Source of the DNA: Myxococcota bacterium | Lineage (GTDB): Bacteria; Myxococcota_A; Bradymonadia; UBA7976; UBA1532 | Reading direction: 5' to 3' | Assembly: GCA_963169045.1 (NCBI GenBank) | Contig: CAUJDF010000108.1 | Location: 1 to 64,000, forward strand | DNA length: 64,000 nt | In this document: piece by piece, positions 27,474 through 37,000 of the stretch | Position numbering within the stretch: position 1 is the stretch's first letter | Layout: every line of letters starts with the position of its first letter | Made by a program: the position numbers and the translations under genes | The notes under the pieces: generated by a model | The model's database searches: none | The model's input: only the letters and a program-made list of their open reading frames with translations | Told to the model about the DNA's origin: nothing

Positions 27474-30212
27474 TCAGCGGACGAGGACGCAGAGGCCGTC
27501 GACGCAGACGGCGTTCGGCGGGCAGGCGCGCTCGTCGTCGCACTGTCCGCCGACGAGGCCGCCGCACACGCCGTTCACGCACGCGGTGCCATCCGGGCAG
27601 TCCCCGTCGGCGCCGCACATCACCGGTCCCTCGCGGCGCGGCATGCACTGGTCGACCTCCATGCACTGGTCGCAGACCTCGTTGCCGCGCTCGTCGATGA
27701 AGCACCCGCAGGCGCCGCCCTGGCCGATGTCGCACGCCGGATGCGCCTCGCAGCGATCGAGATCGAGGCCCCAGCAGGCGTCGGGATCCGCCGACCAGCA
27801 GCCCGCGTCGCCCTCGAGCCGCAGGCAGCCCTGGACGTCGTCGCAGCGATCCGGCGGGAGCTGGTCGCAGGCGAACTGGACCGGCACGCAGAAGAGCTGC
27901 ACCTGGCACTCGCCCTCGTCGGGGGGCGGCGCGATGAGGCACTCGGCGCCCTCCGGGCACGCCGGCCCGCCGCCGCCGAAGCAGATCTCCTCCTCGCGGG
28001 GGAAGCACCGCTCGTCGGCGGCGCAGACGTCGGGCGGCAGCCCGTTGCAGTGCTCGTGGATGTTCACGCAGAGGCGCGCGGGCTCGCAGACCGGGCAGTC
28101 GGGCTGGTCCGCGGCGCACGGCAGGCACGGCGGGACGGGGCCGTCGACGACCACGCACTCCGCGTTCTGCTCGCAGCGGTCGGCGTCGAGCTCGTGGCAC
28201 TGGAGCGGGAACCAGCTCGGCACGCACTGGCCGAGGACCGGCGCCGGCGGGGCCGGGAAGGGAACGCCGGGCGCATCGCAGTCGCAGTCCGGCGAGCCGT
28301 CCGCGCAGGCGCAGCCGCCGCCCTCGCCCGCCGCGCCGCCGGCGCCACCGCCGCCGGGGAAGCCGCCGCCGTCGCCGTCCTGGAAGGCCATCCAGCGGCA
28401 GTCCTCGCGGCCGCCGCACTGCGCCTGGTCGAGGACCTCGCAGCCCCCGTTGCCGCCGTCGCCGACGCAGCGCAGCTCGACCCGGCAGATGCACGGCTCG
28501 GGAGCGCCGCCGCCCTCGGGCGGATCGGCGTCGGGCGGGGGCGCGGGGCGGCGGCCGTCGGGCGCGGGCATGTCGCCATTGCAGAAGCAGTCCTCGAACT
28601 CCTCGAGATGGCAGCCGCGGACGTTGCCGCACTGCTCCGGCGCCAGGTTCTCGCAGAGGCCGCCGCCGATCGTCACGCAGGCGAAGCACTGGTCGCACGG
28701 CGCGGGCCGGATGGGCTGCGCGCAGGCGCAGTTCGGGTCGTCCGGCGCGCAGCCGCAGTCGTCGGGGAACGGGGCGCCGCCACCGTCGCACGCACAGTTG
28801 GGGATCTGCTCCCAGCCGCAGCCGGGGGTGTTGAAGCAGGTGCCGGCGTCGCCGATCTGCTCGCAGAGGCCGGGGCCGCCGGCGGGCACGCAGACCTGCT
28901 CCACCTGGCAGGGTGGCGGCGCGATGATGATGCGATCGGCGTCGGGCGCCTCGCCGTCGCGCCCATCGGCGCCCATGCCGCCGTCCTCGCAGATCTCGCG
29001 CTCCTGGACGCGGCAGCGACCGTCGCGGGCGCACTCGTTGATGCCGCGGGCGCCGCAGTTGGCCGGGTCGTCGTTCACGCAGACGCCCTGGGGCGGATCG
29101 CAGGGCGCGGGCTCGGCGCAGACGCAGTCCTCGCCGGGCGCGCAATCGCAGGGCGGGGGCGGCTCGCAGCCGGGGACGTCGCCGCCGTTCGCGCCTTCGA
29201 GGTGGCAGCCGGGGGTGGCCTCGCAGGCCTCCGGCGGCACGAGGCCGCAGTCGATCATCCGCGGCTGGCAGCCGAGGAAGCCGCCGCCGCAGTCGCACGG
29301 CGGGACGGGATCGCCGCCGCAGTTGTTCGGGTCCTCGCAGGGGGGCGCCGGGCGGGCGTCGGCGCCGCCGCACCCGCAGTCCTCGTTCCCGTCGTTGTAG
29401 ATCGGCTCGCAGTCGGCGCGCGCCTGGCAGGCGCCCTCGTCGAGGGTGTCGCAGCGGCCGGCGGGGCGCTCCATGCACGTCTCGCCGTTCCACGCGCAGT
29501 CGTTGCGCAGCGCGCAAGCGTTCATCTCGAGCTGCTCGCAGGCGAGCTGCGACTGGTCGACCTCGCAGGCGCGACCGTTCCAGCGGCAGTCCTGGCGGGC
29601 GTTGCAGGCGCCCTCGGCGAGGCGGTCGCAGGTGGGGAGCTGCTCGTCTTCGCGGCAGCCCTGCGGCGTCCACACGCAGCCCTCGGCGGCAACGCACGTC
29701 GCCTCGTCGGGCTTGTCGCAGCGGCCCGGCTGGATCTCCGCCTCCTCGTGGCAGGCATCGTCGTACCAATGACAGCCCGCGCCCTCGCAGGCGGCCTGGG
29801 CGCCGTGGTCCTCGCACTCGGGCACCGGCTGGCCGCAGGCCTCGCCGTCCCAGGCGCAGTCGTCGCGGCGGTCGCATCGACCCTCGTCGAGCTGGCTGCA
29901 GGCGACGCCGTTCAGATCGCGACACTCGACGAAGTCGCCGAAGACGTCGTTCAGCGGCGCGCAGTCCTCGCGGCCGGCGCAGGCCTGGGCGTTCAGCGAC
30001 GGACAGGGGCCGTCGACCGAGCCGCCGCCGCCGCCGCCGCCGCCGGCCCCGCCGTCGCCGCCGGCCCCGCCGCCGCCGTCGCCGCCGGCTCCGCCGCCGC
30101 CGCCGAGGCCGCCGCCGGCGCCCCCCTTGCCGTCCTCCCCCGAGGACTCCACATCGCAGGCCGCGAGCGCGAGACAGATCAGCGCCAGAGGCCCAATGCG
30201 TCGAAGTTGCAT
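27474..30212 (-). CDS. large Cys-rich repeat lipoprotein
   Basis: 912 residues. Signal peptide with lipobox LALAAC at residues 14-19, a Gly-rich linker (about 28-65), then more than 800 residues extremely rich in cysteine. The N-terminal half repeats a unit of about 35 residues of the form C-x3-L/D-x4-A-C-x5-C-x-W-x4-C (for example LAEGACNARQDCRWNGRAC and LEMNACALRNDCAWNGETC). The second half has looser units with acidic C-x-C-x-D runs, and the C-terminus carries ADGDCPDGTACVNGVC and CPPNAVCVDGLCVLVR. I infer an outer-surface, disulfide-stabilised stalk or adhesin. No enzyme motif seen. GGGGAGTGG precedes the ATG at 30212; two longer in-frame starts lack a signal peptide at their N-terminus. 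Confidence 0.8.
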   Translation of the reverse strand: MQLRRIGPLALICLALAACDVESSGEDGKGGAGGGLGGGGGAGGDGGGGAGGDGGAGGGGGGGGSVDGPCPSLNAQACAGREDCAPLNDVFGDFVECRDLNGVACSQLDEGRCDRRDDCAWDGEACGQPVPECEDHGAQAACEGAGCHWYDDACHEEAEIQPGRCDKPDEATCVAAEGCVWTPQGCREDEQLPTCDRLAEGACNARQDCRWNGRACEVDQSQLACEQLEMNACALRNDCAWNGETCMERPAGRCDTLDEGACQARADCEPIYNDGNEDCGCGGADARPAPPCEDPNNCGGDPVPPCDCGGGFLGCQPRMIDCGLVPPEACEATPGCHLEGANGGDVPGCEPPPPCDCAPGEDCVCAEPAPCDPPQGVCVNDDPANCGARGINECARDGRCRVQEREICEDGGMGADGRDGEAPDADRIIIAPPPCQVEQVCVPAGGPGLCEQIGDAGTCFNTPGCGWEQIPNCACDGGGAPFPDDCGCAPDDPNCACAQPIRPAPCDQCFACVTIGGGLCENLAPEQCGNVRGCHLEEFEDCFCNGDMPAPDGRRPAPPPDADPPEGGGAPEPCICRVELRCVGDGGNGGCEVLDQAQCGGREDCRWMAFQDGDGGGFPGGGGAGGAAGEGGGCACADGSPDCDCDAPGVPFPAPPAPVLGQCVPSWFPLQCHELDADRCEQNAECVVVDGPVPPCLPCAADQPDCPVCEPARLCVNIHEHCNGLPPDVCAADERCFPREEEICFGGGGPACPEGAECLIAPPPDEGECQVQLFCVPVQFACDQLPPDRCDDVQGCLRLEGDAGCWSADPDACWGLDLDRCEAHPACDIGQGGACGCFIDERGNEVCDQCMEVDQCMPRREGPVMCGADGDCPDGTACVNGVCGGLVGGQCDDERACPPNAVCVDGLCVLVR

Positions 30213-30240
30213 GTGTCCACTCCCCACCGTCGGCGTTGAG

Positions 30241-30269
30241 ACGGTCTTCCGAGGCGCCGCCTCGTGCAA
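30241..30269 (-). promoter_or_regulatory. putative promoter of the Cys-rich lipoprotein gene, with a dyad in the spacer
   Basis: Minus strand: -35 TTGCAC (30264-30269), 17-nt spacer, weak -10 GACCGT (30241-30246). The spacer contains CGAGGC-GGC-GCCTCG (part of 30250-30265), an inverted repeat between the boxes that could bind a regulator. The leader to the ATG is about 25 nt and carries a ribosome-binding site. Confidence 0.3.
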
Positions 30270-30381
30270 ATCTGATGCCGCCGCCGTGCGCCGCCCGCGT
30301 CGCAGGCGCCTCGGGCGGCGGTCGTGAGTTTTCTGAGTGCGTCGCCCTCAACTTTCCGCGATGGAGGGCGACGTCTGCAAC

Positions 30382-30402
30382 CGCCGTCTCGGGGAGACGG
30401 CG
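30382..30402 (-). terminator. hairpin after the 87-residue protein gene
   Basis: Perfect 9-bp arms (CGCCGTCTC at 30382-30390 and its complement at 30394-30402) with a 3-nt loop, starting 7 nt beyond the stop at 30409. No U-tract follows, so termination may be Rho-assisted, or the hairpin may protect the 3' end. Confidence 0.5.
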
Positions 30403-30408
30403 CGGCGA

Positions 30409-30672
30409 TCAGCGGGTGAGGGGCTCGCGCGACCGGATGGCGTCCTCGACGCAGCGGTCGATGCACGCGCGGGTCGTCCGCTGCAGCTCGTCGGCGCTCG
30501 GCCGGCCGTCGGGGATGCCCGTCTTCAGGCAGCGCTCTCCGCAGAAGCGCTCCATGGAGCGCCGCTCGCCGACGGTCACGACCTCGGGCGTGAGGATCTT
30601 GCGATAGACGACCGCGCCGACCATCAGGGCGCTGACGATCGCCATCAATCCGAGGAGGAGGCGGAGGGACAT
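30409..30672 (-). CDS. 87-residue single-pass membrane protein, four cysteines
   Basis: N-terminal hydrophobic helix (LLLGLMAIVSALMVGAVVY) then a short extracytoplasmic domain with two CxxxC pairs (RFCGERCLKTG and ACIDRCVEDAI) spaced like a small helical hairpin held by two disulfides, the twin CX3C layout. No family recognised. There is no ribosome-binding site, but a good promoter ends 9 nt before the ATG, so a leaderless transcript is likely. The gene sits alone between the TPR lipoprotein and a hairpin. Confidence 0.65.
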   Translation of the reverse strand: MSLRLLLGLMAIVSALMVGAVVYRKILTPEVVTVGERRSMERFCGERCLKTGIPDGRPSADELQRTTRACIDRCVEDAIRSREPLTR

Positions 30673-30681
30673 GGCGCGGGC

Positions 30682-30710
30682 ATGATGGCGTCAGCGCCCG
30701 CGTCGGGCAA
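30682..30710 (-). promoter_or_regulatory. promoter of the 87-residue membrane protein, leaderless
   Basis: Minus strand: -35 TTGCCC (30705-30710), 17-nt spacer, -10 CATCAT (30682-30687), then 9 nt to the ATG at 30672. It fits fully inside the 49-nt gap after the TPR lipoprotein gene. Confidence 0.5.
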
Positions 30711-30721
30711 GGGCCGCCCGC

Positions 30722-32065
30722 TCAGAGCCCGGGGGGCGCCTCGACCGTCGGGTCGATCTTGCGGGCCTCGGCGAGCGCCTCGCGGGCGGCCGGCTCGTCG
30801 GCGAGCGCCTTCAGGGTGGCGGCGCGCTCGAGGAAGAAGGCGGCCGTGCGCAGCCCCGAGCGGCGGGTGCCGTCGACGAGGTCGCGCGCAAACCGCTTGT
30901 CGCCGGCGAGGGCCTGGGCGCGGGCGGTGACGAGCTCGGAGATCGAGGTGCGGCGGACCTCCTTCGACATGCGCGACCAACGGCCGATCAGGTCGGGATC
31001 GAGGCGATCGTCGGTCCAGAAGCGGACGGCGTCCGCGAGGTACAGGTAGGGGAAGCGGTCGATGGCGCGGCGCCAGGCGGCGTCGGCGGCGAGGTATGCA
31101 GCGTCGGCGCCGGCGTCACCCTTCTTCTTCAGCAGACGCGCCTTCGCGGTGTGCGCCGTCGGGCTGTCGTGGCGCGCGATCACCTGGTCGTAGAGGCCGA
31201 GCGCGGCGTCGACGTCGCCGAGGATGGCGGCGCAGCGCGCGACATCCTCGAGGATGGTCGGGTCGGCGGGCAGGCGTCGGCGCGCCGCCTCGAAGAACGG
31301 GCGCGCCTCGCCGCACCGGCCGGTCTCCATGCGCAGGCGGCCGCGCGCGTGGTCGATGCGGGCGCGCGGCAGCGGCGAGCTCCCCTCGACGGCGAGGTGC
31401 GCCCGGCGGAGGTGTCCGTCGGCGGTCTCGGTGTCGCCGCTCTCGAAGATGACGCGCGCGACCTCGATCCGCTCGTCCGCGGACATCGGCGTGTGGAGCT
31501 TCGTGCCCTCGAGGTGGTTGAGGCCGTAGGCGTACGCGCCCGAGTGCCAGTAGGAGACGGCGAGCGACCGGCGGAGCGCCGGATCGTCGGGTCGCCGTTG
31601 GCGGCGCGTCTCCTGCTCGGCGGCGAGCGCCGCATAGCGCCCGGTGCGCTGGTGGACGACGTCGCGGCGGCGGAGGACCTCCTCGTCGCCGGGCCGGAAG
31701 ACCAGGCTGTGGTCGAGCAGCGCCTGGGCCGGCACCAGGAGCTCGAGGTCGCCTTCGGCGGACGCCAGATCCAGCAGCACGTCGACCAGCTGGAGGCGGC
31801 TGTCGACGTCCTGAGGGTCGAGCCGGGCCTTGGCCTCGAGCGCGTCCCGGCGGCCGCGCAGCTCGGCGACGAAGGCCTCGACGGGCGTGGTCTCGCCCGC
31901 CCAGGGGCCCTCGGGCCCGGCCACCTCCGGGGGATCGGGCGGGAGAGGCGGCGGGGACGCCTTCGGCGCGGGCGTCGAGGGCGCCGCGCTCTCGCCGTGG
32001 CAGCCGACCACGCCCGCCATCGCCAGCACCACCGTCAATCCCGCGCAGACGCCTCGTGCTCTCAC
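30722..32065 (-). CDS. TPR-repeat lipoprotein
   Basis: 447 residues from a GTG with a very strong GGAGGAGG upstream. Signal peptide with lipobox AGVVGC, a Pro-rich linker (about residues 25-45), then helical repeats of the tetratricopeptide kind, for example ALRRSLAVSYWHSGAYAYGLNHL and ILEDVARCAAILGDVDAALGLYD, continuing to the C-terminal REALAEARKIDPTVEAP. Probably a periplasm-facing scaffold of an envelope complex; the partner is not evident. It is divergent from the ketopantoate-reductase-like gene. Confidence 0.8.
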   Translation of the reverse strand: MRARGVCAGLTVVLAMAGVVGCHGESAAPSTPAPKASPPPLPPDPPEVAGPEGPWAGETTPVEAFVAELRGRRDALEAKARLDPQDVDSRLQLVDVLLDLASAEGDLELLVPAQALLDHSLVFRPGDEEVLRRRDVVHQRTGRYAALAAEQETRRQRRPDDPALRRSLAVSYWHSGAYAYGLNHLEGTKLHTPMSADERIEVARVIFESGDTETADGHLRRAHLAVEGSSPLPRARIDHARGRLRMETGRCGEARPFFEAARRRLPADPTILEDVARCAAILGDVDAALGLYDQVIARHDSPTAHTAKARLLKKKGDAGADAAYLAADAAWRRAIDRFPYLYLADAVRFWTDDRLDPDLIGRWSRMSKEVRRTSISELVTARAQALAGDKRFARDLVDGTRRSGLRTAAFFLERAATLKALADEPAAREALAEARKIDPTVEAPPGL

Positions 32066-32210
32066 GCGCCTCCTCCCTCGCCTGGGGCCGTCTCTCGCCC
32101 GGGGCCGTCGCGCCTCGTCGGCCACCGCTCGCCTGGGGCGGCGTGAGCATAGCCTACCGGCCCGGCGCTGTGATAAGAGCGCCGCGTCGGGGTTCGCGGA
32201 GAGGGGTCCC

Positions 32211-33248
32211 ATGTCCTTCCTGGTGATGGGGTGCGGCGGCATCGGCGGCGTGGTGTCGGCGGGTCTGATCGAGATGGGGCAACGGGTCTTCCCGGTCGCG
32301 CGCAGCCGCGACGTGGTCGACGCGATCGCGGCGCAGGGCTTCCGCCTGCGCGGCGAGGGCGGGCCCCGCACGGTGGCTGGGCGGGCGTATCTCGGCGTCC
32401 CGGCGGCGGAGGGGCCCTTCGACACGGTGCTGCTGGCGACGCAGCCCACCGACGCCGAGGCGGCGATGCGCGAGGCCCTGCCGCACCTGACGCCCGACGC
32501 CCGCGTCGTCTGCTTCCAGAACGGCCTGTGCGAGGAGCGCGTGGGCCGCATCCTCGGCGATCCGGCGCGCGTGATCGGCGGCGTGGTGGTCTGGGGCGCG
32601 TCGATGGTCGAGCCGGGCGTCTTCGACCGCACGTCCGCCGGTGGCTTCGTGCTCGGGCGTTACGACGGCGGCGACGACGCGGCGGTCGACCGCCTGGCGA
32701 CGCTGCTCGAGGTGATCGGGCCGGTGCAGCGCACCGAGAACCTGGCCGGCGCCCGGTGGAGCAAGCTGGCGATCAACTGCGGCATCACCTCGCTCGGCTG
32801 CATCGGCGGCGACCGCCTCGGCGCGCTCGTGCGATTGCGGGTGGTGCGGCGGCTGATGCTCGAGATCATCACCGAGGTCGTGCAGGTTGCGCGTCGGCTC
32901 GACGTCCGGCTCGAGAAGGTGTCGGGCACGCTCGACCTCGACTGGATCGCGCTGACCGAGGCGGAGCGCAGGCAGGCCGGCTCGGTGGCGCTCGCCGGCA
33001 AGCACGCGCTGCTGCTGGCGGTGGGCCTGCGCTACCGGCGCATGCGGTCGTCGATGCTGCGGGCCATCGAGCGTGGCCGGCCGCCGGCCATCGATTTCCT
33101 GAACGGCGAGGTGGTGGAGCGGGCGCGGCGCCTCGAGATCCCGACGCCCGTCAACGACGCGGTCATCGAGCGCGTGCGCGCGATCGCCGCCGGGGACGCG
33201 CGGCCCGGCCGCCCGCTGCTGGCGGATCTGTTCCGCGCCACGCGCTGA
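32211..33248 (+). CDS. ketopantoate reductase-like NAD(P)-binding protein
   Basis: 345 residues. The N-terminal Rossmann fold begins directly (FLVMGCGGIGGVVSAGL, GxGxxG) as in PanE/ApbA. The middle has VVCFQNGLCEERV (matching the conserved QNG) and GGVVVWGASMVEPG; the C-terminal helical domain starts with ARWSKLAINCGITSLG, the conserved KxxxN segment, and ends with PPAIDFLNGEVVERARRLEIPTPVN, the family's closing motif. True PanE reduces 2-dehydropantoate for coenzyme A; homologues with other substrates are common, so the exact role is open. GAGAGGGG precedes the ATG. Followed 44 nt later by exonuclease III. Confidence 0.85.
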   Translation: MSFLVMGCGGIGGVVSAGLIEMGQRVFPVARSRDVVDAIAAQGFRLRGEGGPRTVAGRAYLGVPAAEGPFDTVLLATQPTDAEAAMREALPHLTPDARVVCFQNGLCEERVGRILGDPARVIGGVVVWGASMVEPGVFDRTSAGGFVLGRYDGGDDAAVDRLATLLEVIGPVQRTENLAGARWSKLAINCGITSLGCIGGDRLGALVRLRVVRRLMLEIITEVVQVARRLDVRLEKVSGTLDLDWIALTEAERRQAGSVALAGKHALLLAVGLRYRRMRSSMLRAIERGRPPAIDFLNGEVVERARRLEIPTPVNDAVIERVRAIAAGDARPGRPLLADLFRATR

Positions 33249-33278
33249 CTCCGCCTCGTCCGCGTTGCGCGCGGCTGG

Positions 33279-33284
33279 TAGGCT
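33279..33284 (+). promoter_or_regulatory. -10 box (TAGGCT) of exonuclease III, leaderless
   Basis: TAGGCT, identical to the mrcA -10 box, ends 8 nt before the ATG at 33293; no Shine-Dalgarno sequence. The -35 region (TCGTCC, 17-nt spacing) is weak. Confidence 0.4.
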
Positions 33285-33292
33285 CTCTTCCG

Positions 33293-34063
33293 ATGCGATT
33301 GTTCTCCTGGAACGTGAACGGCCTGCGGTCCGTGGCCCGCAAGGGATTCCTCGACTGGCTCGACCGGTCCGCGCCGGACGTGCTGTGCCTGCAGGAGACG
33401 CGGGTGCTGCCGGCGCAGCTCGACGACGCGTTGCTGTCGGCCCACGGCTACCACGTGGTGTGGCACGCGGCGCAGAAGCCCGGGTACAGCGGCGTGGCGA
33501 CGTTCTCGCGCCGGCCGCCCGACGCCGTCGGCGCCGGCATGGGCGTCGAGGCGTTCGACCGGGAGGGTCGTGTGGTGGTCACGCACCACGGCGACGTCAC
33601 GCTGGTGAACGCGTACTTCCCGAACGGGCAGCGCGACTGCTCGCGCGTACCGTTCAAGGGCGAATTCTATCGAACGATGTTGACCTTCCTCGAGCGCCTG
33701 CGGTCCGAGGGGCGGCAGGTCGTGGTCTGCGGGGACTTCAACACGGCCCACAGGGCGATCGATCTGAAGAACTGGCGGAGCAACCAGAAGACGACGGGGT
33801 TCCTGCCGGAGGAGCGCGCCCTGTTCGACGAGTACGTGGCCGCCGGGTGGGTCGACGCATTCCGGGCGATGCACCCCGACGTGCCCGACCGCTACACGTG
33901 GTGGTCCAACCGGCCCGGCGTGCGCGAGCGCAACATCGGGTGGCGCATCGACTACCACCTGGTGGCGCCCGAGCTGTGGCCGCGGGTCCGAGCGGCGCGG
34001 ATTCACGACGACGTGCGGGGGTCGGACCACTGCCCGATCGAGCTCGAGCTCGAGGCGCCATGA
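33293..34063 (+). CDS. xthA: exodeoxyribonuclease III (AP endonuclease)
   Basis: 256 residues, normal for the ExoIII/ExoA family of base-excision repair nucleases. All signature motifs are present: FSWNVNGLRS at the N-terminus, LCLQETRV (metal Glu), NAYFPNGQRD, VVCGDFNTAHRAIDLKN (catalytic Asp and Asn), GWRIDYHLV and GSDHCPIELEL (final Asp-His). It incises DNA at abasic sites and removes 3' blocks. The stop codon overlaps the start of the MopE-type lipoprotein gene (ATGA), an unexpected coupling of a DNA-repair enzyme with a surface protein. Confidence 0.95.
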   Translation: MRLFSWNVNGLRSVARKGFLDWLDRSAPDVLCLQETRVLPAQLDDALLSAHGYHVVWHAAQKPGYSGVATFSRRPPDAVGAGMGVEAFDREGRVVVTHHGDVTLVNAYFPNGQRDCSRVPFKGEFYRTMLTFLERLRSEGRQVVVCGDFNTAHRAIDLKNWRSNQKTTGFLPEERALFDEYVAAGWVDAFRAMHPDVPDRYTWWSNRPGVRERNIGWRIDYHLVAPELWPRVRAARIHDDVRGSDHCPIELELEAP

Positions 34064-37000
34064 GGCTGGGACGCCTCCTCGTCGCGCTGGCGCTCGTCGG
34101 TTGCGCCCCCGACGTGACGAACCAGTGCGGCGGGAACGGAGACTGTCCCGCGGCGCGGCCGGTGTGCGGTCCCGGCGGCGTCTGCGTCGCGCCGGCGGCG
34201 GTCGGCGACGGCGGCCTCCCGCGCGACGGCGCGCCCTCGGACGACACGCGGGCCTGCGCGCCGTCGGCCTTCCCCGTCTACGACAGCTGCGACGGGCGCG
34301 ACGACGACTGCGACGGGCGCGTCGACGAGGGCGGCGGGTCGCCGCCGGCGGCCGAGCAGGCGTGCTTCGACGGGCCCGAGGGCGCCGCGGGGCGGGGGCG
34401 GTGCCGGCGCGGCGTCCAGGCGTGCGCCGACGGGGCGTGGGGCGAGTGCGCAGGGCAGGTCCTGCCCGATCTCGAGCAGTGCAACGGCGTCGACGACGAC
34501 TGCGACGGCCCCGTCGACGAGGGCCCCGAGGGACCCGAAACGCTCGTCGAGCGCTGCTACGACGGGCCTCCGGGCACGGTCGACGTGGGCCCGTGCCGCG
34601 CCGGCCGCCGCTTCTGCGCTGGCGGGGCCGTCGGCGGCCCGTGCGAGGCGCAGGTCGTGCCGGCGGTCGAGATCTGCGACGAGATCGACAACGACTGCGA
34701 CGGCGCCGTCGACGAGCAGGTCGAGGGCGGATGCCGGTGCGAGCCGGGCGAGGCGCGCCCCTGCTACTCCGGCGGGCCCGGGACGGCGGGCGAGGGCGAG
34801 TGCGCGGCGGGCGAGCAGCGGTGCGGTCCGCACGGCATGTGGGGCGCCTGCGCGGGTGAGCGCGTGCCGGGCAGCGAGATCTGCAACGGCCAGGACGACG
34901 ACTGCGACGGCGTGATCGATGACGTGCCGGGGCGCGGTGACGCGTGCGCCGCCGGTACGGGCGCGTGTCGGGCGGTCGGGCGGCTCGAGTGCGCGGCCGA
35001 CGGACGCCTGCGTTGCGATGCGGAGGCGGGCCGTCCGCGAGCCGAGACGTGCGATGGCGTCGACGACGACTGCGACGGCCGCGCCGACGAGGCCGAGGGC
35101 GGCGGTCCGCTGCGCGAGGCCTGCTTCTCGGGCGCGCCGCCGGCGCGGGCGGGCGTGGGGCTGTGCCGCGCCGGCGCGCGCACATGCGACGCAGGGCGCT
35201 GGGGCCCGTGCGCGGGCGAGGTCGCGCCCGCCGCCGAGATCTGTGACGGCCGCGACAACGACTGCGACGGGGCGGTCGACGACGTCGACGGGGGCTGCCG
35301 CTGCATGGTCGGCGACGAGCGCGAATGCTGGTCGGGCCCCGATGGCGCCGCCGGCGTGGGTCCGTGTCGGGCGGGGCGGCAGCGCTGCGGCGCCGCCGGC
35401 TGGGGGCCGTGCGAGGGCGAGGCGCTGCCGGGTCCCGAGATCTGCAACGGGATCGACGACGACTGCGACGGCCGCCGGGACGACGACGTCCCGGGCACGG
35501 GGCTCGCCTGCGAGGCGGGCGTGGGCGCGTGTGCGGCGCCCGGCGTCACCCGGTGCGCGGGGGGAGACGTCGTCTGCGGCGCGACGGCGGGCCCGGAGGG
35601 TGACGAGCGCTGCAACGGCGTCGACGACGATTGCGACGGCGCGATCGACGAGGACGACCCGGAGGGCGGCGTCCAGTGCGTGGCGGCGGCCGAGGGTCGT
35701 TGCCGCGCCGGCGCGAGCCGGTGCACGCCGCAGGGCCTGGTCTGCGTCTCCCTCCGCTCCGCCGTCGCGGAGACGTGCAACGGCGAGGACGACGACTGCG
35801 ACGGGGCGACCGACGAGGGCGCGCTGCCGCAGGTCGGCGACGGGTGCGCCACGGGCATGGGCGGCGTCTGCGAGCCGGGCACACGGGTGTGTGTGATGGG
35901 TGGTCTGCCGTGCCGGCCGAACCGCCACGCCGTGGCCGAGGCATGCAACGGCGCCGACGACGACTGCGACGGAACGACCGACGAGGACGAGGCCCAGCGG
36001 GCCTGCGCCGCGCCGCACGCGAACGGCGCGTGCGAGGACGCCCGGTGCAGCCTGCGCTGTGACGCGGGCTGGTCCGACCTGAACGAGGTGGCGGCCGACG
36101 GCTGCGAGCGTGGCTGCGCGCCGCCGGGCGCCGGGCAGGTCGTCGCGGTCACGGGCGAGATGGGGGACGTCGTCCAGCCGGCGCTCGCCCTCGGCGCACG
36201 TCAGGCCGGCATCGCCTGGGAGACCGCGCCCGGCGCGGGACCGCTCGGCATCGCCGGGCCGGGCGGCAACACGAACGTGGCGTTCCGCGAGGGCGCCGGC
36301 GAGCCGATCGTGCTGCCGCCGCCCCGGGGCGCCAGTTGGTCCGCGCCCGCGGTGGCGGCGTTCGGCGACGGCTTCGCGGTGGCGGTCCGGCGGGGCCCCG
36401 CGGGGGGCGCCGCGGACGGCATCTCGTTGTTCGTCGTGGTGGGCGGCAGCGTCCTCCGGCAACACCACGCGGTCGCCGCGGGCGCCGGCGCGCCCGCCCT
36501 GGCCGTCGCCGCGCTGGACGGGCAGCCGGCGCTCGTCGCGGTGTTCGCGGCCGAGGGCGAGCGGGCCGAGGGGCGCGGGCTGCGCGCGGTGGTCGTCGTC
36601 TGGGGCGCCGACGGCGAGGCGCGCGCCCGCGAGTTCTGGCTCGGGGACGCGCGCGACGCCATGGCGCCCTCGCACCTGCGGCCCGCCGTCGTCGCCCTGG
36701 GACCGGACCACCTGGTGGCGCTCGCGCCGGTGGGGGCGGCCGTGTTCGGGGTGCGGGCGGTGCCGTTCGGGCCGGCCGGCAACCTCGGCGCGCCGCTGAT
36801 GACGGCGCTCGGCGTGGCCGTCCCCTCGAGCGCGGTCACCGCGGCGGTGGGCCATGACCGCGTCGCCGCGGCGTGGACGACCGCCAACGGCGCGACGCTC
36901 CACCGCGTCAGCCTCGACCTCGCCGATCGCTTCGCGCCGGTCCTCGTCGACGAGACGACCGTGAACGGCGGCGTCGGCGACTTTGCGCTCCCGTCGCTGG

